Made by a program: the position numbers and the translations under genes
NCBI GenBank assembly: GCA_014526335.1
Contig: JACTAT010000179.1
Span: forward strand, 124,001-188,000
Source of the DNA: Chrysaora quinquecirrha
Lineage: Eukaryota; Cnidaria; Scyphozoa; Semaeostomeae; Pelagiidae
Direction of reading: 5' to 3'
DNA length: 64,000 bases
The notes under the pieces: generated by a model
What the model was told of the DNA's origin: nothing
What the model saw: only the letters and a program-made list of their open reading frames with translations
The model's database searches: none
Part shown: positions 56,534 through 64,000 of the stretch, piece after piece
Layout: each line of letters begins with the position of its first letter
How positions within the stretch are numbered: position 1 is the stretch's first letter

Positions 56534-57511
56534 ATGTTCGAGGATTCGTACTTTTCTAAACCAGTACACATAATTTTCGCAGTTCTCTACGTTTTAGTGT
56601 CAGTCTTTGGAATTATCGGAGGCCTACTGATCTGGATTTTAGTCCTGAGAAAAAAGCAACTACGAACTTTGATGAACTATCTTTTGCTGAACCTGAGTTT
56701 ATCAGACATAGTGGCTTCAACCTCTGTGTATCCATATTTGTTTATCATCGATGCCGGAACAGTATCAAGCTCACCTAGGACCCAGGCTTTGATATGCATG
56801 GCAACAGAAGGGCTCAGCTCTTTCTTTATTGCCTCGGGTTCGTCTTTGTTTACACTATGCGCCATGAGCTACAACAGATACGTTATTCTGCGCTACCCAA
56901 CTAAACCAAACTTGAGGATGAGCGGACGGGGGGTCGTTGCTTTCAGCATATTCGCCTGGTTATTTGGGATAATCTGCATGCTTCCAGGAATGCTATCTTT
57001 CAAGTACGACCCCCGGATAAAATGTTGCGTTCGAGATTGGAAATCGATCCACAGCCTCTCTTACAGACTCAGCATCATGTTTCTTGGCCTCGTTTTCCCG
57101 CTGACATTTTTGTTGCTAAGCTACAGTGCATTAGTAAGAAAATCCCGTGAAATTGCTAGAAATGCTGTTTCTGGCCTAGTCGGTCGCAGCAGAACGCGCC
57201 TTCGCAAGGCCGAGAGAACCTTAGGCCAGCTTGCCCTAGTATTCATCGTTTGCTGGCTTCCGTTCAGTATATACTGGAGCTTCTCTAGCAGTCCCGGATA
57301 TCTTAAAAAAGATCCCGTATATAGAATTCCAAATAATTTACGATGGCAAAGGATCACGGTACTTTTCTGTACTTTAAATGGTGCTTTGAATCCAGTCATT
57401 TACATTCTGGGTTGCAATGATCTTAAACGTGAAGCCAAACAACTTCTCTGGGCAATTTGGATGCGAGCAAAATGCAGGAAGGTTATAGTTGTCAGTCCCA
57501 TGAACTCTTAA
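56534..57511 (+). CDS. Class A (rhodopsin-like) GPCR, intronless, copy 1 (325 aa)
   Basis: Seven hydrophobic segments in one uninterrupted frame. Landmarks: LSLSD with Asp58 (2.50), Cys88 (3.25) and Cys164/165 in loop 2 for the disulfide, NRY at 114-116 in place of DRY, Trp142 (4.50), Pro189 (5.50), CWLP at 240-243, NPVIY at 286-290. The TM1 Asn (1.50), almost invariant in class A, is Gly30 (GIIGGLLIW). Residue 280 (7.43) is Thr, so it is not an opsin. The N-terminus is very short and the third loop basic (TRLRKAERTL). The ligand is unknown. Its mirror twin is at 60113-61132. The ATG at 56534 aligns with the twin's start, and the 5' flanks also match (AAAGCAACTTCAGCTCA). Confidence 0.93.
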   Translation: MFEDSYFSKPVHIIFAVLYVLVSVFGIIGGLLIWILVLRKKQLRTLMNYLLLNLSLSDIVASTSVYPYLFIIDAGTVSSSPRTQALICMATEGLSSFFIASGSSLFTLCAMSYNRYVILRYPTKPNLRMSGRGVVAFSIFAWLFGIICMLPGMLSFKYDPRIKCCVRDWKSIHSLSYRLSIMFLGLVFPLTFLLLSYSALVRKSREIARNAVSGLVGRSRTRLRKAERTLGQLALVFIVCWLPFSIYWSFSSSPGYLKKDPVYRIPNNLRWQRITVLFCTLNGALNPVIYILGCNDLKREAKQLLWAIWMRAKCRKVIVVSPMNS

Positions 57512-57559
57512 ACGACAACCTTGACTATTTGTACGAGGCGAAGAAAGATCTTCAAAACT

Positions 57560-58562
57560 AATAGCCACACTGTAAAAAAATTTTGTTGGCGTTTTAAAAG
57601 CGCAAACATTATTCTGTTTTGAACCTTTATTGAACATGGAAACGTAAACACGTTTCTGTTTTAAAATTAAGTTGTCGTTCTAAATTCCAAATTTTTTTGC
57701 ACTTCAGTTGAAGTTTGAAGCATAACGCTTTTTGTTTTGTATTTCAGTTGCTGTTCGGCGTAAACAAATTTTGTTACACTTTAGTGGAATAGAAACGTAA
57801 ACACGTTTCTGTTTCACAATTAAAATTTACGTTTGAAATATAAGCGGCCATTTGTTTTAAACTTCAGTTTATGCTTGAAGCATAAACGCTTTTGTTTCGC
57901 ACTTCAGTTGCTGTTTTGCTTAAACACTTTTTTGTTGTGCACTTCAATTGAACATGGAAACGTTAACATGTTTCTGTTTTAAAATTTTGTTGTCGCTTAA
58001 ATTCCAAATTATTTGCACTTCAGTTTAAGGTTGAAGCATAACGCTTTTTGTTTTGTATTTCAGTTGCTGTTTGGCGTAAACACATTTTTGTTACACTTTA
58101 GTTGAATAAAAACGTAAACACGTTTCTGTTTTAGAATTAGATTGACGTAGGAAATATGAGCAGCAATGTGTTCTGCGCTTCAGCTAATGTTTAAAGCATA
58201 ACGCTTTTTGTTTCGTATTTCAGTTGTTGTTTTGCGTAAACACTTTTCTTTTTTGCATTTCAGTTGAACATGAAAACGTAAACACGTTTCTGTTTCACAA
58301 TTAAAATTTACGTTTGAAATATAAGCAGCAATTTGTTTTCTAGTTCAGTGTCTGTTTGAAGCATAAACGGTTTCGTTTTGCACTTTAGTTGCTATTTTGC
58401 ATAAACACTTTTCTTTTTTGCATGTCAGTTGAACATGGAAACGTAAACACGTTTCTGCTTCACTGACTTTTGAAATGTAAACACTAATTTATTTTGCACT
58501 TCAATTATGTTTGAAGCATAAACGCTCTTGTTTTTCACTTCAGTTGCTGTTTTGCGCAAACA
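57560..58562. repeat. Tandem array between the GPCR genes
   Basis: Alternating blocks GTAAACACGTTTCTGTTT, TTGAAGCATAAACGCTTTT, TGTATTTCAGTTGCTGTTT and GTTGAACATGGAAACG recur as a higher-order unit several times. Nothing in it codes. It runs straight into the CTAA tract. Confidence 0.88.
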
Positions 58563-58563
58563 T

Positions 58564-58602
<39 letters not shown>

Positions 58603-58662
58603 GTAAGTAATTAACTGACTAACTAACTACCTACCTACCTAACTAACTAACTAACTAACTAG

Positions 58663-58757
<95 letters not shown>

Positions 58758-59045
58758 GCTAACTAACTAACTAAATATCTACTAACTAGCGAACTAACTA
58801 ACCAACCAACTAACTAAGTAAGTAAGTAATTAACTGACTAACTAACTAACTAAATGAAGCAATAACTAACTAACTAACTTGATAACTAACAAATTAACGA
58901 ACAAACTAACTAACCGACTAACTGACTAACTGAATGAACAAATAACTAACACATAGTTAACTTTGTAAGTAAAACTAACAAACGAATGATGGAGGAACTA
59001 ACAAACTAGCAGACAAATCTAACTACCTTATACGAACTAAATAAC
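58563..59045. repeat. (CTAA)n tetranucleotide tract
   Basis: About 300 bp of nearly pure AACTAACT followed by a degenerate tail. It is the complement of the GTTA tracts at 21340 and 31600. Confidence 0.95.
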
Positions 59046-59204
59046 CTACCAACCAACAAGAAAAAATATGTGTTATGCAAACAACTATCAAAAGGACATG
59101 TCATGTCTCCCTACAATAACTAGATTGCATGAATTCAATATTTCTACATTTAACTTCATAAGCATGAAATTCGATAGTAATAAGAATTTAATATAGAGGG
59201 TCTT

Positions 59205-59600
59205 GAAGGGGGGTGTCTAATCCCATTTTCCAGTCAATTTTTCTTCAAAATCCCATTTCCAGTCTTCAAAATCCCATTCCCAGTCTATGTCTTTCTCGAA
59301 TTTATGTACTTAATTTCCACAACGACAGGCACTGTTCTGAAATATTCAGTTTGCGTGTAAAGACGAAGAAAGGTTGGGAAATGTTATTTATTACATTTAA
59401 AATATTAAGCAGCAACATTTTCATTTAAAAATACTAATTAAACTTCATTTTTATGTATTTTTAAAACGGCAAAAACAAATCCTGTTCCCATCTTGTGTTC
59501 TGCTCCCCATTCCCATGGTACAAAATCCCAGTCCCAGTGCATCCAATCCCATTTTCCCAGCCCAAATTTGGGCCAATCCCATTCCCATTTTACCCCTTCA
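59205..59600. repeat. Repeat with iterated AATCCCATTCCCAGT words
   Basis: AAAATCCCATTTCCAGTC, CCCATTCCCAGTC and CCAATCCCATTCCCATTTTA recur at both ends (59215-59290, 59480-59595) around an AT-rich middle (59300-59460). Confidence 0.7.
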
Positions 59601-59616
59601 GGACTCTCAATATAGG

Positions 59617-59992
59617 GCGTGTTCTTCCCAGCCAATTCTTTTTTCTGTTTTCTGAAAGTGTGTTTTTCGAAGCTAATCTTCTAAAAACGGTAGGCTTTGT
59701 AGCTCTCAAAAACCTTCTGCTGTCAAAAGCAGAAGGTTTCCGAGACTTTTGAGAGATTCTTGTTTTCAAGGTCAATCGGGAGTGCAATTTTACCAGTTGC
59801 TAGGAGACATTCCACGAAAGGGTCTGGGGATGAAGCAAGCAAGAGTTTTGGCACGAAAGTTGCTGACGTTGCAACAGACTTTGGAAAAGTCTCGGATTTT
59901 CAGAAATCTTGTTTTTTCAAAATCATGGATTCAGTTTTCGGAGATTTTTGTTTTCGAAATTCGGAAGGTTTTTGAGGTCCAGAAGAAAACAC
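59617..59992. mobile_element. Fold-back MITE with GGGCGTGTTCTT ends
   Basis: GGGCGTGTTCTT at the left and AAGAAAACACGCCC at the right. Internal words TTTTCGAAG, AAAACCTTCTGCTGTCAAAA / AGCAGAAGGTTT form a hairpin. Frames over it are not coding. Confidence 0.65.
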
Positions 59993-60112
59993 GCCCAATC
60001 ACTGATCTTACGACCACCGTATTCTTCAGCGCAGACAGAAGTCCCTAAATTGTCTAGCTGAATATAAGCGCTCTACGCAATGATATGCACTATATCATAA
60101 ACAACTTTACTA

Positions 60113-61132
60113 CTACATAAAATTTACAGAATTATTGAAATGAAATTGAGAATGTTTCATTGAAACATCATTAAGAGTGTTTACGGGGATAATGACATTA
60201 TTTTTCCTGCATTTAGCACGCATCCAAATCATCCAGAATAGCTGTTTTGCCTCTAGTTTCAGATCAAAGGATCCCAAGATATAAATGACAGGATTCAACG
60301 CACTGTTCAAAGAGCAGAAAAGCACAGTAATACGAAGCCAACGTAAATTATTTTGAGCACTGGTGGCAGATAGGCTGTCAGACATACCCCAGTATATACT
60401 GAAGGGAAACCAGCAAAGAACGAAAACCAGGACGAGATAACCGAGAGTTCGTTCGGCCTTGCGAAGTCGCCCTCGGCTTCGGCGGACCAGACGAGAATCG
60501 GTTCTGCACGCCATCTCACGGGATTTCTTTATAATCGCACTGTAGCTTAGTAGCAAAAACGCCAGCGGGAGGATCAGCCCAAGAAACATGATGCTCAGCT
60601 TGTAAGAGAGGCTGTGAATTGATTTCCAGTCACGATCGCAATATTTCAACCGGGGGTCGTACTTGAAAGACAGCATCCCAGGAAGCACGCAGATTATCCC
60701 AAAAAGCCAGGCGAATATGCTAAAAGCAACAACCCCCCGTCCACTCATTCTCAAGTTTTGCTTTGTTGGGTAGCGTAGAATAACGTATCTGTTATAGCTG
60801 ACGGCGCATAGCGTGAGCAGAGATGAACCCGAGGCTATAAAGAAAGAGCTGAGCCCTTCTGTTTCTATGCATACCAAAGCCTGGGTCCTAGGCGAGCTTG
60901 ATACTGTTCCGGCATCGATGATAAACAAATATGGATACACAGAGATTGAAGCGAAGATGTCTGATAAACTCAGGTTCAGCAAAAGATAGTTCATCGAAGT
61001 TCGTAGTTGCTTTCTTCTCAGGACTAAAATCCAGACCATTAGGCCTCCGAAAATCCCAACAACTGACACTAAAACGTAGAGAACTGCTAAAAATATGTGT
61101 ACTGATTTAGAAAAGTATGAATCCTCGAACAT
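60113..61132 (-). CDS. Class A (rhodopsin-like) GPCR, intronless, copy 2 (339 aa)
   Basis: Most residues match copy 1 from the first Met on. It has the same landmarks: Gly instead of Asn 1.50 (GIFGGLMVW), LSLSD, NRY, CWFP, NPVIY, and Ser at 7.43. Loop 3 outside the membrane (SDSLSATSA against SSSPGYLKKDPVYRIP in copy 1) and the start of the third inner loop differ most. The C-tail is 14 residues longer and ends SVNFM. The gene points toward copy 1 (tail to tail). The 5' flank (AAAGCAACTGCAGCTCATAT) resembles that of copy 1, so the duplication included upstream sequence. Confidence 0.93.
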   Translation of the reverse strand: MFEDSYFSKSVHIFLAVLYVLVSVVGIFGGLMVWILVLRRKQLRTSMNYLLLNLSLSDIFASISVYPYLFIIDAGTVSSSPRTQALVCIETEGLSSFFIASGSSLLTLCAVSYNRYVILRYPTKQNLRMSGRGVVAFSIFAWLFGIICVLPGMLSFKYDPRLKYCDRDWKSIHSLSYKLSIMFLGLILPLAFLLLSYSAIIKKSREMACRTDSRLVRRSRGRLRKAERTLGYLVLVFVLCWFPFSIYWGMSDSLSATSAQNNLRWLRITVLFCSLNSALNPVIYILGSFDLKLEAKQLFWMIWMRAKCRKNNVIIPVNTLNDVSMKHSQFHFNNSVNFM

Positions 61133-61409
61133 TTTCAGGTTTATATGAGCTGCAGTTGCTTTTCGTAAAGATTTTTATTGCCAAGTTACGCGTCGACAGC
61201 TGAAATAACATAGAAAAAACCCTTCTGCGCTCTGTGCGAAGTTGATTTGGTAATTTACATATCTTACGAAACAGACAATAGCTAATTATTGATCGTATGT
61301 TCTAAAAGATTTTTTAATTCCTAAAAGTTGTTGATATATATAAAAAACCGTATTAATATTTGCTTGATTTTCAAAGAATACGCGTGACTGAGCATAATAA
61401 ACTGTAATA

Positions 61410-61922
61410 CAGTTGACATCCGCTATCTCGACTGCCCGCTATCTCGAACATTCGCTATCTCGAACGATTTTCCATTTCCCCTCGTTCTGGTATAAGGGTT
61501 TGTATAGAAAAATCATCCGCTATCTCGAACCCCGTTGTCTCGAACATTCACTGTCTGGAACCATTTTCGATTTCCCATGGAGGAAAACCTGCTCTTTATC
61601 TCGAACTTTGCCAAATTTTCTGCTGAACTGGATAAAGAGAAAGGTTGAAAATATGTATAAGTTCGCCTAGCGGAGCGGTAATGGCAGTAGCTAAGTGATA
61701 TGCTGCCCATGTATACAATAGATGAAGGTGTTCTCTTTCGAGATGTGCTGCATCGCCATTATCTCAGTTTCACCAATAGTAGGGATGAAAGCAAATGAGC
61801 TTTGACTCCTATGTTAAAAATACCAGACTTGTTTGATGAAATTTGGGATCAGTGACCCTGCATGTTAATAGGGATGTAACTTCCAGTTTCCCTTGAGAGT
61901 TCAAGATAGCGGATGTCAACCG
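61410..61922. mobile_element. Tigger/pogo-like MITE with iterated GCTATCTCGAAC
   Basis: It starts CAGTTGACATCCGCTATCTC and ends with the complement (GATAGCGGATGTCAACCG), flanked by TA on both sides (61408-61409, 61923-61924), the target of Tc1/mariner-type elements. Near the left end TATCTCGAAC recurs six or more times. No transposase. Confidence 0.8.
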
Positions 61923-62029
61923 TATTAAAATTCGCAATGATTATTAGCCCGGTATTACTGGATCAAGGATTATGTCTGGATTCCTTTTCTTGTAGTCCCC
62001 TTCTCTGTTCTTGAAGACCGACAACTTTG

Positions 62030-62187
62030 CGAATTTGCCGGGTCTAGTTTGAAAATTTGCTTATTTTTGGACCTCTTATCGCCAACTTTAAGTAGCAAAA
62101 GTTGCTTAGTAGCTGCTTTATTTTAACTGTATGTTCTTTCTTATAAAGATTGTTGTTGTTAATTATTCTTATAAAAAAAAGCGTGTA
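62030..62187. mobile_element. Half copy of the ATAAG fold-back family
   Basis: TTTTTGGACCTCTTATCGCC, AAGTTGCTTAGTAGCTGC, TTTTAACTGTA and the end TTCTTATAAAAAAAAGCGTG TA, as in 7687-7805 and 43217-43345. Confidence 0.6.
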
Positions 62188-62654
62188 TTAGACTTTAATA
62201 GAAATTGTTTGAGAAGCCGTTTTGATCATGACATATGTTTAGGAAGTAAACAAAGTCTTGGTGTAAACAACAACAAGCAACAAGTAAATATCTACGTGAG
62301 TAACAATTATTGATACAAGTTTTATGCAATATATTTGTCACAAAACCATATCATAATCAAAATATATTAATGTATTGCCTTTTCGCCTAGGAGATTTCAT
62401 GAGACCAAAGTATCGCTCATCAAACCGAGACTGCCACCAAATGGAGGTCGTTCAAAATGAACACCAGTAACCTTGATGAAGATGTGTTTGTCATTTGATG
62501 TTTATGTGACTTTTGTACTGACAATCTATTGTATAAGTCTTCCTGTGTGTTTTCTGTAAATACCTTTGTAATTAGTACTATATTCAGTTCAGTTATGCAG
62601 GACAAGTAGAAAGTCGGGTCTCTCTGAACTCTCTCGCGCCACAAGGACATAGAA

Positions 62655-62830
62655 TGTTACAGGGACTCCTAGTTTAACGTTTTTTCCGAAGGACGGTGGA
62701 GTCAATTGGTTTGGTTTGTCATCCATCAGGTCAGGGAGAAAGCCATTCAGATGACACGACATGACACGACCAAGCTTATTTATAGTTGCCTAATGGACTG
62801 CCTAAGCCGCTTGGGCAGGGCATTCACTCC
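62655..62830. repeat. Copy of the 43400 repeat
   Basis: CCTAGTTTAACG, TTCCGAAGGACGG, CACGACCAAGCTTA and GGCATTCACTCCACTG in the same order as 43400-43570. Confidence 0.65.
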
Positions 62831-62950
62831 ACTGTTGCTGGCCTCTCGTCAAGTTAGAAATACATGTATTGCATAGCCTGCGCGCACAAGTATTGCAGAG
62901 ACACTCAAGGACACTAAGGGACATGGCTGCTGACATTTCGCTGACTGTTG

Positions 62951-63566
62951 CTTAACCCTAATCCTACCGGGGGGGGGGGTGGAATCCACCCCCTCAACCT
63001 TTTCTTGAAACTGTTTTCTTGTGTGATAGATGTAAGCTTCCAAACCAAGCTGACTTTAAGCCTATATGCATAAGCTACAATATGATTCCAAAACTAATAA
63101 CCCTGGGTCACGTGACATTACCTTATGAAAAGCGGTCATGACAAAACCACATATAAATAATAACATTGGGTCACGTGACATTACCTTATGAAAAGCAGTC
63201 ATGACAAAACCACATATAAATGCCTATTTTTGCCATTAAACCTTATCAGAATTTACTGAGTCTTTGCAAGGTAAGAGAAAATAGTTACTAGTAACAAAAT
63301 GTAAAGAAGCGTCCAGATTTCTATTGATATTGAGGAAGGTCGATTTTTGACCAACGTCGATAGCATGTTTTGATTATGATGTCACAATGACGTAATAATA
63401 GAAGTGGGAGACGCCCAATTTACCAATATTACTCCTAATACATTGGCCAATGCCTGTGCCAAGTTTGATTGCTCTAGCTCTACTGGACAGCAATTTATGG
63501 AGGGGGGAACCACCCCCCCCCCCCCGGCTTTGCTATCAAAAAAAGCCCGGTAGGATTAGAGTTAAG
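62951..63566. mobile_element. Fold-back element with CTAATCCTACCGGG ends
   Basis: CTTAACCCTAATCCTACCGG at the left, CCCGGTAGGATTAGAGTTAA at the right, each followed inward by a G or C homopolymer run and GTGGAATCCACCCC-like words. It contains the duplicated CACGTG segment at 63101-63222. Confidence 0.75.
63101..63222. repeat. Two tandem 63-bp units, each with GTCACGTGAC
   Basis: GGGTCACGTGACATTACCTT, then ATGAAAAGC, GTCATGACAAAACC, occurs at 63105 and again at 63168 with one or two differences. Each unit includes the 10-bp palindrome GTCACGTGAC, which equals the CLEAR/E-box consensus bound by MiT/TFE factors in vertebrates. Confidence 0.85.
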
Positions 63567-64000
63567 TAATAATACGAGTGTTTCCACAGCACTGCAAGTT
63601 CATTTGACCTTACAAGTTTTAACGACACCCAGCGGCTTTTGAAACCAGAGTTTCCCTTATACTTGAAAAATTTCCTTAATATTCGCGCGGCTTTACTGAC
63701 GATGAAAATTCGCAGCGGAACCCGCGACAGTGTTTCAGTAACTAAACGTTTATTCCCAGGTTTAAGCAGGCTTGCGTGCTCACAGGTTTCCACGGTTAAG
63801 AACACACCGTTGTCTAAAGCCATCAAAACTGGTATTTCGATTCAGTATGCGGTCATGGTTCAGTAGTAATGTCGTAAACTTGATTTCGAATCAATCCCTA
63901 GTTAAAATCAAGAAGAAATCGGAATAACGTCTCTCATGTTGCAAAGTAAACAAGCATAAAACAGAAAGAAAACAATAGATAATAATATCTGGAATTTTCT
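63567..64000. other. Right edge, no supported gene
   Basis: An open frame on each strand (about 63540-63866) has no splice context or family match. A plus-strand exon continuing beyond the window cannot be excluded. Confidence 0.3.

Noticed and set aside
56534..57511. Opsin identity for the GPCR
   Set aside because: The retinal-binding Lys (7.43) is Thr here and Ser in the twin gene.
58563..59045. Telomere-like repeat
   Set aside because: The unit is CTAA (4 nt), not CCCTAA; it lies between genes.

Overview
The window is nuclear DNA from an animal. It is AT-rich, has many introns, and is packed with transposon remains. The gene families and repeat types suggest a marine invertebrate, most likely an anthozoan cnidarian; the species cannot be read from the sequence. 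Two spliced genes can be followed from start codon to stop codon with matching splice phases, and a third nearly so. Two intronless receptor genes are also intact.

Left part, minus strand. The last coding exon of an unrecognised gene lies at 27-515. C1QBP (mitochondrial p32/MAM33 family, 5 coding exons, 277 aa) spans 1941-6417. SMYD4 (TPR, split SET and MYND domains, 15 proposed exons, 692 aa) spans 11137-32603. Between SMYD4 exons 13 and 14 sits an 8.6-kb Bel/Pao LTR retrotransposon (12705-21277) in the same orientation as the gene. Its 3' LTR is itself split by a decayed LINE fragment (13020-15283).

Middle, plus strand. CERK (ceramide kinase) starts at 35024, about 2.4 kb from the SMYD4 start, so the two genes diverge. 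Nine coding exons are seen down to a stop at 48822. The exon or exons for about 75-80 residues of the catalytic domain are missing between 41219 and 44683. A hAT-like element with an 8-bp target duplication begins 34 bp after the last exon before that gap. The CERK 3' flank has been duplicated (48950-49325 and 49700-50080).

Right part. An esterase-bearing CR1/L2-type LINE with a frameshifted ORF1 and ORF2 lies at 51540-55965. Two very similar intronless class A GPCR genes follow, pointing at each other (56534-57511 plus, 60113-61132 minus), with a 1-kb tandem array and a CTAA tetranucleotide tract between them. The rest is MITE-like fold-back elements.

The most unusual theme is a set of fold-back elements whose arms repeat a short word. 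One family has about ten copies with ends like TACACKC-T(n)-ATAAG. In each copy a different word (AAGGAA, AAGAAAC, AAGAAC or AAGAATATT) appears both in the termini and repeatedly inside. Several unrelated fold-backs here share the same word-repeating design.
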